Made by a program: the position numbers and the translations under genes. The notes under the pieces are model-generated. The model was not told the DNA's origin, did not search any database, and saw only the letters and a list, made by a program, of their open reading frames with translations. Positions 1 to 7,986 of a DNA stretch of 11,381 nt are shown one piece after another. This DNA comes from Bacteroidales bacterium (lineage in GTDB: Bacteria > Bacteroidota > Bacteroidia > Bacteroidales > JAADGE01): the NCBI GenBank assembly GCA_029932445.1, contig JAOZQB010000087.1:1-11381 (forward strand), read 5' to 3'. Each line of letters opens with the position of its first letter. Within the stretch, counting starts at the first letter, position 1.

Positions 1-54
1 ATCGGACCGAAATGGCTTCGGGATAAATTTCCGCCAATTATTAAGAAAAAATAA
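1..54 (+). CDS. C-terminal end of an unidentified protein (partial, truncated by window edge)
   Basis: Frame 1 is open from the first base and reads 17 codons (IGPKWLRDKFPPIIKKK) to a TAA at 52-54. The basic, proline-containing tail and the stop just ahead of a 59-base gap suggest the real end of a gene on the same strand as the dehydrogenase that follows. There is too little sequence to name a family. No T-rich intrinsic terminator follows, so transcription could continue into the gene at 114. The frame could be open by chance, since it is only 17 codons long. Confidence 0.5.
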   Translation: MGPKWLRDKFPPIIKKK

Positions 55-113
55 TTAAACAATTAAGTCCTTAAGAAAAATCTTAACTTCTTAAAGGTTA
101 AAAAGATACTAAA

Positions 114-836
114 ATGAAATATTATTTTATTACCGGAACAAGTTCAGGAATCGGAAAAGCATTAGCCGAACAACTTCTGAAAGAAAATGAGGTCAATGTT
201 ATCGGGATTTCAAGAACTTGTACGATTTCTCATCCGAACTATCAACATTTTTCACTTGATTTATCAAATACGGAAGCGGCAGATACCTTTCATTTCCCTA
301 AACTTTCGGATACAAAAGAAATTGTTTTAATCAATAATGCCGGTATGATGTCTGAAATAAAACGTATCGGGCAACAAAACAATGAAAATATATTAAATGA
401 TTACAATGTAAATATTGTTTCGCCGAGTATTTTAATGAATAACTTTATTAAGGCATATCAAAATTACACATGTAAACGAATCATATTAAATGTGAGTTCG
501 GGAGCCGGGCGACATACTGTTGATGCATGGAGTGTTTATTGTGCTTCAAAAGCTGCTTTGGACATGTTCAGTAAAAACATTGATATTGAGCAATCCTTCT
601 TCCCTAAAGAAAAACAAATAAAAATTTTCTCCGTTGCACCGGGCGTAATTGAAACACGCATGCAAGAGCAAATCAGAAAAACTTCCGAAAAAGATTTCTC
701 AGATGTAAAAAAATTCGTAAATTTGAAAAATGACGGAATGCTTTCTTCCCCGGAAGAAACAGCGAAAAAACTTCTTTATATTCTTGAAAATATTCAATTT
801 TTTAATGAAGTTATATCGGACGTAAGGAATTTCTAA
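114..836 (+). CDS. Short-chain dehydrogenase/reductase (SDR), sepiapterin/benzil-reductase-like
   Basis: A 240-residue cytoplasmic NAD(P)-dependent oxidoreductase with a single Rossmann domain, the normal length of a classical SDR. The N-terminal cofactor loop reads TGTSSGIG (residues 7-14), followed by NNAG at 74-77, a serine pair in the active-site strand (NVSSG, Ser128/Ser129), the catalytic Tyr142-xxx-Lys146 (YCASK) and the PG turn at 176-177. All catalytic positions are present, so the enzyme should be active. An Arg at position 34, after the second strand, would favour NADPH (inference). The overall look is closest to the sepiapterin reductase/benzil reductase branch, but the substrate cannot be read from the sequence. 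The ATG at 114 places the cofactor motif at the usual N-terminal position. The hydrolase starts 17 bases after the stop, so the two are probably co-transcribed. No clear TAnnTTTG promoter lies in 55-113. Confidence 0.93.
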   Translation: MKYYFITGTSSGIGKALAEQLLKENEVNVIGISRTCTISHPNYQHFSLDLSNTEAADTFHFPKLSDTKEIVLINNAGMMSEIKRIGQQNNENILNDYNVNIVSPSILMNNFIKAYQNYTCKRIILNVSSGAGRHTVDAWSVYCASKAALDMFSKNIDIEQSFFPKEKQIKIFSVAPGVIETRMQEQIRKTSEKDFSDVKKFVNLKNDGMLSSPEETAKKLLYILENIQFFNEVISDVRNF

Positions 837-853
837 TATTAAATTTTAATCTC

Positions 854-1774
854 ATGGCAAAATCAGAACATACTTTTACAACAAATGATAATTTAAACAT
901 TGTTTATTACGAACACGCAACAGAAAATCCGAAAGCAAATGTCATTATTGTTCACGGTATGGCAGAACATGCACAACGCTATGATGATTTTGCCGTTTTC
1001 TTAAATAAAAACGGATTTAATGTTTATGCCTACGATCAACGCGGACACGGAAAAACAGCCGGCAGTGTTGAAAAACAAGGGTTTTTTGCCGAAAAAGACG
1101 GTTGGAACAAAGTTGTCGGTGATTTAAAGAAAACGATTGAAACCGTACAAGCAGATTCGCCCGGTTTACCTGTGTTTTTACTCGGACACAGTATGGGAAC
1201 TTTCGTAAGCCGCACTTACATTGCCGATTATGAAGATACAGTAAAAGGAGTTATTCTTTCCGGAACAACCGGAAGTGCCGGTTTACTGGGTAAAATCGGA
1301 ATTTTTCTTACGAATATCATTATGCTTTTCAAAAAGAAAAACAGCCCGAGTCCGTTAATGGACAGTTTATCTTTCGGCGATTTTAATAAAGCTTTTAAAC
1401 CCAATCGAACAAAATTTGACTGGTTAAGTCGAGATGAAGCACAAGTTGATAAATATGTTGACGATCCGTATTGCGGGGCAATATTTTCTGTCGGTTTTTA
1501 TAATGATATGATGAAAGGACTTGAATATGTTAATAAACCGGCAACGGCACAAAAAGTCAGAAAAGATTTACCGATGTATTTGATTGCGGGAGACAATGAC
1601 CCGGTAAGCAAAAACAGCAAACAGGTAAAAGATGTTTTTGAAATGTATAAAAATACCGGTATTTCGGATATTTCAATGAAACTTTATGAAGACGCCCGAC
1701 ACGAAATCTTAAACGAAACAAATAAAGACGAGGTATATAAAGATGTTCTCAATTGGCTTGAAAGTCATCTGTAA
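854..1774 (+). CDS. Alpha/beta hydrolase, monoacylglycerol lipase-like (Hydrolase_4 / serine aminopeptidase S33 type)
   Basis: A 306-residue alpha/beta hydrolase with no signal peptide, so probably cytoplasmic. The oxyanion-hole motif HGMAEH is at residues 34-39, a DQRGHGKT segment at 61-68, the nucleophile elbow GHSMG at 111-115 with Ser113, the acid in GDNDPVS (probably Asp249) and the base His283 in ARHE. The HGxxEH plus GHSMG combination is typical of monoacylglycerol lipases and lysophospholipases. The cap region (about 140-225) includes a hydrophobic stretch at 147-158, compatible with binding acyl chains or the membrane surface. A lipid ester substrate is therefore likely, but other carboxylesters cannot be excluded. 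It follows the dehydrogenase by 17 bases and probably shares its transcript. Its stop codon is one base from that of the opposing gene. Confidence 0.93.
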   Translation: MAKSEHTFTTNDNLNIVYYEHATENPKANVIIVHGMAEHAQRYDDFAVFLNKNGFNVYAYDQRGHGKTAGSVEKQGFFAEKDGWNKVVGDLKKTIETVQADSPGLPVFLLGHSMGTFVSRTYIADYEDTVKGVILSGTTGSAGLLGKIGIFLTNIIMLFKKKNSPSPLMDSLSFGDFNKAFKPNRTKFDWLSRDEAQVDKYVDDPYCGAIFSVGFYNDMMKGLEYVNKPATAQKVRKDLPMYLIAGDNDPVSKNSKQVKDVFEMYKNTGISDISMKLYEDARHEILNETNKDEVYKDVLNWLESHL

Positions 1775-1775
1775 A

Positions 1776-3440
1776 CTACGATTCAATCACCTTTTTTAAA
1801 CGCTTATTTTCTCTTTCAAGCTGAGAATTTTTGCGTGTTAATTCTTTTATTTTAACCAAACTTTCTTCAAGTTCTTTTTCGGTTTGTTGCAATAGTTTTA
1901 CCCGTTCACTGAACTGTTCGTTCAATTTTGAGGTTTTCATATTAATTTTAGCATTTGAAAGTGATGCTGCAATACTTTCTGCAATCTTTTCAACTGTTGC
2001 AATTTCTTCTTTTTTAAATTCGTTAAATGATGCTAATTCGATTACTCCGAGAACTTGATCTTCGATTTTAAGAGGAACAATAAGAACCGAGCGGGGATTT
2101 GCCGTACCTGTTCCGGATTCTATTTCAATATAATCTTCGGGGATATCCGTCATGTAAACCGTGTATTTTTCAAGTGCAACAGCTCCTACTAAACCTTCAC
2201 CGAGTTTTACTTCTTTCGTAAGATATTTTTTTCTGTTATAGGCATATGCTCCGATTAATTCATAAAATATATTTTCCGGATTTTCATCATTAAGAAAGAA
2301 TAATGCCCCTTGGTTTGCATCCATAAAATTTACCAAGGATGAAATTACCGTATCGGCTAAATCTTGAATATTTTCGGAATGTCGGCGTAAAATTTCGGCA
2401 AACATCGTTAAGCCTTCATTTGTTTTTTGCCTTTGAAGTTCTTCTTGTTTTCTGACTGATTCTTCTTCTTGAGACTTTATAAGACTCTCCTTTAATTTTA
2501 ACAAAGTGTTTCCTAAAGAATCATTTTCACTAACGGGTCGGAATGATGAAGAAAAATTGCCGGCACTCAAAGCTTCAGAAAAATTAACGGCATTTTTAAG
2601 GTCCGTAATAATTTTATTTAAACCTGAAGTCATTATTATAAGATCCTTCCCGGAATTTAAATGTAACTCATCCGGAATTTCTCCGCCGGTTAAAAGATTG
2701 ATAAACTCCTGAATACCGGCTAATGGTTTAAAAATATATTTTGATGTGTATGCAAAAATTAAAGCTAATAGCAGAATTATTACAATTAAAAAAATTAACA
2801 CATTAATTTGAGCTGCTCTGAACAGTTCTTTTTTTTGTTCATTACGATCCGAATAATTTTTCTCAATAATTTTTAATAAAGAATGTAAATTATCGGTAAT
2901 AATTTCTGAAGATTCTTTAATCTGATTTTCAATTTCATTAATATTTCCGAATAATGCGTTAATATATTCTTGTTTTGTTGTTTGATATGAGTTCAATTCA
3001 ATAACCGTCAGTTTTTCTTTTTCTTTGATTAACGATTTAATTAACGGATCGGCTTCTTTTTTGTAGATTCCGAAAAAATCTTCCGTTAATTTAACGGCTT
3101 CGGTATTATCAAATATTTTATTGTTTGCAGAAAATAACAATCGTAATTCTTCTTTATATTTAATAAATGTATTAGCATTATCAGTATGTTCTTTTAAAAA
3201 ATTGGGAAATTCTTTTTTATCTTCCGAAACAACAACATTTTTAACTAAATTCATTTCAGAATCATACACCGAAATCATTTTGTTAACCATTTTTTGTTCT
3301 TGCACTATTGATTGAATCTCTTCGTCAGAATTAATTATACCGTTCAAAAAAACAATTTCTCGAACAACATAAATCAAAACAAAAAGAAGGATTACTCCGA
3401 AACCGATAAAAAGAATATTATGAAGCGATAATTTTTTCAT
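1776..3440 (-). CDS. Membrane-anchored HAMP-like/GAF sensor protein with coiled coils and no recognisable output domain
   Basis: A 554-residue inner-membrane protein. A first membrane segment (about residues 9-32) and a second (about 211-231) enclose a mostly helical extracytoplasmic region of about 175 residues, as in four-helix-bundle sensors. After the second segment come HAMP-like helices (about 232-285) and a second HAMP-like stretch (about 288-325, with a SENDSLG turn). A charged coiled coil (about 318-345) leads to a GAF domain (about 345-497) with GEGLVGAV, TGTANPRSVLIVPL and VLGVIELAS segments, and a last coiled coil (about 500-554) ends the protein. I see no histidine kinase, response-regulator, GGDEF, phosphatase or methyl-accepting domain. 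It may therefore act by dimerisation or by partnering another kinase (inference). GAF domains of this form are common in Bacteroidota hybrid kinases. It is transcribed alone; the upstream lspA operon ends at its own terminator. The ligand is unknown. Confidence 0.85.
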   Translation of the reverse strand: MKKLSLHNILFIGFGVILLFVLIYVVREIVFLNGIINSDEEIQSIVQEQKMVNKMISVYDSEMNLVKNVVVSEDKKEFPNFLKEHTDNANTFIKYKEELRLLFSANNKIFDNTEAVKLTEDFFGIYKKEADPLIKSLIKEKEKLTVIELNSYQTTKQEYINALFGNINEIENQIKESSEIITDNLHSLLKIIEKNYSDRNEQKKELFRAAQINVLIFLIVIILLLALIFAYTSKYIFKPLAGIQEFINLLTGGEIPDELHLNSGKDLIIMTSGLNKIITDLKNAVNFSEALSAGNFSSSFRPVSENDSLGNTLLKLKESLIKSQEEESVRKQEELQRQKTNEGLTMFAEILRRHSENIQDLADTVISSLVNFMDANQGALFFLNDENPENIFYELIGAYAYNRKKYLTKEVKLGEGLVGAVALEKYTVYMTDIPEDYIEIESGTGTANPRSVLIVPLKIEDQVLGVIELASFNEFKKEEIATVEKIAESIAASLSNAKINMKTSKLNEQFSERVKLLQQTEKELEESLVKIKELTRKNSQLERENKRLKKVIES

Positions 3441-3508
3441 ATGTCGTAAATTATAAAACTCGATATTTTTAAAAATATAAAAATATAAAAAATAAATAAG
3501 CCCTGAAC

Positions 3509-3538
3509 AAAAAAAGGCGGAAAATAAATCCGCCCCTT
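3509..3538 (-). terminator. Rho-independent terminator of the ileS-dksA-lspA operon
   Basis: Read on the minus strand, AAGGGGCGGA pairs with TCCGCCTTTT around a 7-base loop, giving a 10-bp stem with two G-U pairs. It is followed by an uninterrupted run of seven T (plus-strand A at 3509-3515). It starts about 20 bases past the lspA stop codon and ends about 70 bases before the next minus-strand start at 3440, so it separates the operon from the GAF gene. Confidence 0.88.
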
Positions 3539-3559
3539 AAAATTAGTTAATTATAAAGC

Positions 3560-4165
3560 TTATTTTTTTACAAATTGTTTTCTGAAAAGTATCACGATAA
3601 AAACCCCGATTGTTATACAAGAATCCGCTACATTAAAAACCGGACTGAAAAAAGTAAAACCTTCACCGCCATATACGGGTATCCAATGCGGTAAAACACC
3701 ATTAAACATCGGAAAATAAAACATGTCAACAACAGAGCCGTGTAAAAACCCTGCATAACCGCCTTCAGGCGGAAACAATTGAGCAACTGTGTGATACGAA
3801 GATTCTGAAAATATTAAACCGTAAAAAGCACTGTCAAAAATATTTCCTGCAGCACCGGTTAAAATTAAAGCAACACTAAAAACGGCAATCTTCGGAAATT
3901 TCTTTTTTGAAATTGAATACAAATACCATGTTAAAGCAGCAATCGCAATTAATCTGAACGAACTTAACAGCAATTTACCTGTATCTCCGCCCCATTTTAA
4001 GCCGAATGCCATTCCGGGGTTTTCAATAAAATGAATTTTTGCCCAATCTCCGAAAATATCAAAACCGCCGCCGAGTGCATAATGTGTTTTAATCCATATT
4101 TTTACCGTCTGATCAATAATCAAAAGCAAAAAAACCAATAGTAATGATTTTTTAAATAAAGACAT
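3560..4165 (-). CDS. lspA: Lipoprotein signal peptidase (signal peptidase II)
   Basis: LspA is an inner-membrane aspartic peptidase that removes the signal peptide from diacylglyceryl-modified prolipoproteins. This 201-residue protein shows four hydrophobic segments (about 6-26, 65-86, 92-112 and 178-195). It has the conserved DQxxK (Asp18/Lys22), the NPGMAFG motif at 49-55, GNIFD with the first catalytic Asp111, VVDM at 145-148 and FNVAD with the second catalytic Asp181. It is longer than the usual 160-170 residues because the stretches between Asp111, Asp147 and Asp181 are enlarged. The usual Arg after the first catalytic Asp is Ser112, which I believe is common in Bacteroidota LspA. It is the last gene of the operon, 12 bases after the DksA-like gene, and is followed by a terminator. 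ileS-lspA linkage is widespread in bacteria. Confidence 0.96.
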   Translation of the reverse strand: MSLFKKSLLLVFLLLIIDQTVKIWIKTHYALGGGFDIFGDWAKIHFIENPGMAFGLKWGGDTGKLLLSSFRLIAIAALTWYLYSISKKKFPKIAVFSVALILTGAAGNIFDSAFYGLIFSESSYHTVAQLFPPEGGYAGFLHGSVVDMFYFPMFNGVLPHWIPVYGGEGFTFFSPVFNVADSCITIGVFIVILFRKQFVKK

Positions 4166-4177
4166 ACAATTTGTTAA

Positions 4178-4570
4178 TTAGTTCTGATTTTTTTTGGCTT
4201 CAATACTCAACGTTGCATGCGGAACAGCTTTCAATCGTTCTTTCGGAATTAATTTTCCGGTTTCACGACAAATTCCGTATGTTTTATTTTCAATACGAAC
4301 CAATGCAGCCTCCAAGTGAGAAATAAATTTCAATTGTCTTTGGGCTAATCTTCCCGTATGTTCTCTGGATAAGGTGTTTGCGCCTTCTTCCAACACCTTA
4401 AAAGTCGGAGATGTATCTTGTATGTCATTGGAACCTTCATGAGAAAGCGTACTGCTTAATAATTGATAATCTTTTTTTGCGCGTTCGAGTTTTTCCTCAA
4501 TAAGTTGTTTAAATTCTTGCAATTCTTCATCAGAATAACGGTTTTTTTCTTGTTTGCTTTTGTCTGACAT
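4178..4570 (-). CDS. TraR/DksA-family regulator with degenerate zinc finger
   Basis: A 130-residue cytoplasmic protein of the DksA/TraR type, whose members insert a coiled coil into the RNA polymerase secondary channel and act with ppGpp on stable-RNA and amino-acid promoters. Long charged helices (about 13-45 and 60-95) flank a tip with DIQDTS (Asp49/Asp52), resembling the DxxDxA tip motif of DksA. The C-terminal globular part reads YGICRETGKLIPKERL...PHATLSIEAKK. Only Cys101 of the four zinc cysteines remains. The other positions are Thr104, Ser122 and Ala125, at exactly the canonical spacing, so zinc is probably not bound through a C4 site. The fold otherwise looks intact. It lies between ileS (20 bases upstream) and lspA (12 bases downstream), the arrangement usual in Bacteroidota. 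A role in the stringent response is inferred from the family and has not been shown for this variant. Confidence 0.92.
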   Translation of the reverse strand: MSDKSKQEKNRYSDEELQEFKQLIEEKLERAKKDYQLLSSTLSHEGSNDIQDTSPTFKVLEEGANTLSREHTGRLAQRQLKFISHLEAALVRIENKTYGICRETGKLIPKERLKAVPHATLSIEAKKNQN

Positions 4571-4590
4571 GATATCTCTTTTTTAATTAA

Positions 4591-7500
4591 TTATTGTATT
4601 TTTTTAATTAAAACTTTAACAGAAAGATTTTCATCTATTTCTATTTCTTCGGAATCATTCTTACTGTGGTTTAATGAGTCTTTAATATTTATTTTTCCGG
4701 CAAGCACTTGTGATTTAATATAATCTTGATGTTTATTTATTGCCGGATCTGTTATTTTATTACTTTCAATATTAATTTCAATTTTATCGATAACTTCAAA
4801 TCCGGAGTCTTTTCTTAAGTTCTGAATTTTATTTACAATCTCACGTGCAATGCCTTCGGATTTTAATTCCGGTGTAATTTCAGTATCCAAAGCAACGGTT
4901 AATGTTCCTTTATTCGCAGCTAACAAACCCGGAATATCTTCCGTCAAAACCATTACCTCATCAAAGTTAATTATCAGTTCTTCGTCTTCAATTTTCAGAG
5001 AAAACGTTCCTTTTTGTTCAAAATCAGCAATTTCTTCTTGAGAAAATTCCGCCAATTGCTTTGAAATAAATTTTAAGGATTTCCCGTATTTTTTACCCAT
5101 TATTCGGAAATCGGGTTTCAGTTTTTTAATGATAATTCCGCTGCTGTCTTTTAAATATTCAATTTCCTTAACGTTGATTTCAGTTAAAATAATATCTTTA
5201 ACAGCATCAATTTGTTCTTTAAAGTCATTATCTAATATCGGAATCATTATTTTTTGAAGCGGTTGGCGTACTTTCAACTTGCTTTTTCTTCTCAAACTTA
5301 ATGCCAATGAAGAAATTTGTTGTGCCAAATTCATTCGCTCTTCTAATTTCTTATCAACATAACTTTCATTATATTTCGGAAAATCAGAAAGGTGAACGGA
5401 TTGACTTTCTTTTCCGGAAACATGGTTTAAATCATTGAATAATTGTTCCGAATAAAAGGGTGCTGCCGGCGACATTAATTTAGCAATAACTTCCAAACAA
5501 GTATATAAGGTTTGATATGCCGAAATTTTATCGGAATTATATTCTTGCCCCCAAAAGCGTTTTCTGTTCAAACGAACATACCAATTACTTAAATTATCGA
5601 TAACAAAATTTTGTATTAATCTGCCTGCTGTCGTCGGTTCATAATTATCCATTGATGTCTCGACTTCTTTAATCAAAGTATTAAGTAAGGAAATAATCCA
5701 TTTATCAATTTCCGGTCTTTTGTTTAAAGGAATTTCGGCTTCTTCATATTTAAACCCGTCAAGATTCGCATAAAGTGCAAAAAATGAATAGGTATTGTAA
5801 AGGGTTCCGAAAAATTTCCTCTTTACTTCATCAATACCACTGAGGTCAAATTTTAAATTATCCCACGGGCGTGCATTTGTCAGCATATACCAACGAAGCG
5901 GATCAGAACCGTAGGTATCAATTGTTGAAAACGGGTCAATAACATTGCCGAGACGTTTCGACATCTTAATACCGTTCTTATCTAAAAGAAGTCCGGTTGC
6001 AATAATGTTTTTATAAGCAACGGAATCAAATAACATTGTTGAAATTGCATGCAAAGTAAAGAACCACCCGCGTGTTTGGTCAACGCCTTCGGCAATATAA
6101 TCAGCCGGAAAAGCATGTTGTAAATTATCTTTATTTTCAAACGGATAATGCAATTGTGCATAGGGCATCGAACCGGAATCAAACCAAACATCAATTAAAT
6201 CTGCTTCACGATACATTTTTTTTCCGGATGGTGAAACTAAAATAAGATCATCAACAGAAGGACGATGCATATCAAATTTCAGATAATTTTCTTTTGAAAA
6301 ATCCCCTGCAACAAAATCTTTTAAGGGATTATCTTTCATAAATCCTTTTTTTACGGACTTTTCAACTTCTGATTTTAATTCTTCCAAAGAACCGATACAA
6401 ATTTCTTCTTTTTTATCTTCACTTCTCCAAATCGGTAAAGGTGTTCCCCAATATCTGGAACGTGATAAATTCCAATCGATTAAATTCTCAAGCCATTTCC
6501 CGAATCGACCTTCTCCGGTTGCAGGCGGTTGCCAGTTAATCGTTTTATTTAATTCAATCATTCGATCTTTAGCAGCCGTCGATTTTATAAACCAAGAGTC
6601 TAAAGGATAATATAAAATCGGTTTATCCGTTCGCCAGCAATGCGGGTATGAATGTTCGTATTTTTCGCTTTTAAAAAGTTTATTTTCTTGTTTTAATTTA
6701 ACAAGAATATCAACATCAACACTTGGTGCATCTTCGGGTATTGAAGAATCGTAAGCATTTTTTACCGGTCGGCCGCTGAATTCACCGACACCGTCTGTAA
6801 ACTCTCCTTTTTTATTAACAAGAGTAAGTGAACCTATTCCGTTTTTCTTAGCTACAAAATAATCATCGGCACCAAAACTCGGAGCAATATGTACGATTCC
6901 TGTTCCGTCTTCTGTTGTAACAAAATCACCGTTAAGTACTTTAAAAGCATCACCGTCTTCAGGTTGTTTATACGGTAAAAGTTGTTCATAAGAAATCCCG
7001 GCCAGCTCTTTTCCTTTATATTCTCCCAAAACTTTGAACGGAATATTTTTATCGCCTTTATTATAATCTTCAAATTTTAAATCTTCATTTTTCTCAGGAA
7101 ACAATGTTCTGAAACGATCTTTTGCCATAATTACCGTAACAGGTATTCCGGTGTACGGATTAAAAGTCTTAATTTTATAATAACTAATCTTTGCGCCGGT
7201 CGCTAAAGCCGTATTTGAAAGTAATGTCCACGGAGTTGTTGTCCAAGCAAGAAAATACAAATCGGTATCAATGTCTTTAAAAAGAAATTCAGATTTATTG
7301 TTCCTGACAACTTTAAATTGTGCAATCCCGGTATTATCTTTTACGTCTCGATAACATCCGGGCAAGTTTAATTCGTGAGAACTTAAACCGGTTCCGGCGG
7401 CCGGAGAATAGGGTTGAATGGTATATCCTTTATAAAGCAAACCTTTATTATACAGTTGTTTAAGCAACCACCATACGGTTTCAATATATTTATTATCATA

Positions 7501-7956
7501 GGTTACATACGGGTCGTCCATATTAACCCAATAGCCCATCTTTTCGGTAATATCTTCCCATTGTGTCGTATATTTCATGACTTCTTTACGACAGGTATTA
7601 TTATATTCTTCAACGGTAATTTTTGTTCCGATATCATCTTTTGTAATACCGAGTTTCTTTTCTACCGCAAGCTCTACAGGCAATCCGTGAGTATCCCATC
7701 CGGCTTTCCTTTTTACTTGAAATCCTTGTAAGGTTTTATATCTGCAAAAAGCATCTTTAAGTGTTCTTGAAATAACATGGTGAATACCGGGCATACCGTT
7801 AGCTGACGGCGGTCCTTCATAAAATACAAATTCAGGATTTCCTTCTCTTGAAGAAATACTTTTTTCAAAGGTTTTATCTTCATTCCATTTTTTCAGAATA
7901 TCTTTATTTATCTGTGATAAATCCAATCCTTTATATTCCGGAAACTTCTTACTCAT
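4591..7956 (-). CDS. ileS: Isoleucyl-tRNA synthetase (IleRS2-like, GXHH signature)
   Basis: This is a class I aminoacyl-tRNA synthetase of 1121 residues that charges tRNA-Ile. The catalytic signature is in PPSANGMPGIHHV, where the expected HXGH is replaced by GIHH at residues 57-60; KMSKR is at 664-668. The CP1 editing domain shows WTTTPWTL (238-245) and DGTGIVHIAPSFGADD (350-365). DVWFDSG (589-595) and EGVDQTRGWF (623-632) belong to the Rossmann core. A helical anticodon-binding domain follows, then a long C-terminal region without a CxxC zinc site, as in the eukaryote-like IleRS2 group. I chose the ATG at 7954-7956 (MSKKFPEYK). The longer frame from a TTG at 7987-7989 would begin inside the -7 promoter element and could not be fully transcribed from it. 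It is the first gene of the operon with the DksA-like gene and lspA. Confidence 0.97.
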   Translation of the reverse strand: MSKKFPEYKGLDLSQINKDILKKWNEDKTFEKSISSREGNPEFVFYEGPPSANGMPGIHHVISRTLKDAFCRYKTLQGFQVKRKAGWDTHGLPVELAVEKKLGITKDDIGTKITVEEYNNTCRKEVMKYTTQWEDITEKMGYWVNMDDPYVTYDNKYIETVWWLLKQLYNKGLLYKGYTIQPYSPAAGTGLSSHELNLPGCYRDVKDNTGIAQFKVVRNNKSEFLFKDIDTDLYFLAWTTTPWTLLSNTALATGAKISYYKIKTFNPYTGIPVTVIMAKDRFRTLFPEKNEDLKFEDYNKGDKNIPFKVLGEYKGKELAGISYEQLLPYKQPEDGDAFKVLNGDFVTTEDGTGIVHIAPSFGADDYFVAKKNGIGSLTLVNKKGEFTDGVGEFSGRPVKNAYDSSIPEDAPSVDVDILVKLKQENKLFKSEKYEHSYPHCWRTDKPILYYPLDSWFIKSTAAKDRMIELNKTINWQPPATGEGRFGKWLENLIDWNLSRSRYWGTPLPIWRSEDKKEEICIGSLEELKSEVEKSVKKGFMKDNPLKDFVAGDFSKENYLKFDMHRPSVDDLILVSPSGKKMYREADLIDVWFDSGSMPYAQLHYPFENKDNLQHAFPADYIAEGVDQTRGWFFTLHAISTMLFDSVAYKNIIATGLLLDKNGIKMSKRLGNVIDPFSTIDTYGSDPLRWYMLTNARPWDNLKFDLSGIDEVKRKFFGTLYNTYSFFALYANLDGFKYEEAEIPLNKRPEIDKWIISLLNTLIKEVETSMDNYEPTTAGRLIQNFVIDNLSNWYVRLNRKRFWGQEYNSDKISAYQTLYTCLEVIAKLMSPAAPFYSEQLFNDLNHVSGKESQSVHLSDFPKYNESYVDKKLEERMNLAQQISSLALSLRRKSKLKVRQPLQKIMIPILDNDFKEQIDAVKDIILTEINVKEIEYLKDSSGIIIKKLKPDFRIMGKKYGKSLKFISKQLAEFSQEEIADFEQKGTFSLKIEDEELIINFDEVMVLTEDIPGLLAANKGTLTVALDTEITPELKSEGIAREIVNKIQNLRKDSGFEVIDKIEINIESNKITDPAINKHQDYIKSQVLAGKINIKDSLNHSKNDSEEIEIDENLSVKVLIKKIQ

Positions 7957-7986
7957 AATAAATTTATTGCTTTTTTTAACGATTTG

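Noticed and set aside
41..80. Direct repeat TTAAGAAAAA at 41-50 and 71-80
   Set aside because: The ten bases are low-complexity A/T and the first copy codes for the Lys-rich tail of the partial gene; no other repeat or element supports it.
71..86. TTAAGA-AAAA-TCTTAA hairpin ahead of the dehydrogenase as a terminator
   Set aside because: The stem is only six A-T-rich pairs with one G-C pair at its loop end and no T run after it; in such AT-rich DNA it is likely chance.
3441..3508. A/T tract with repeated AAAAATAT units as a regulatory element of the GAF gene
   Set aside because: It is simple A/T sequence typical of promoters in this genome. No TAnnTTTG element could be placed, so no promoter is called.
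7414..7731. 105-codon open frame on the plus strand inside ileS
   Set aside because: It is antisense to a strongly conserved part of IleRS, has no promoter or family motif, and mirrors the codon pattern of the real gene. The other open frames inside genes were rejected for the same reason.
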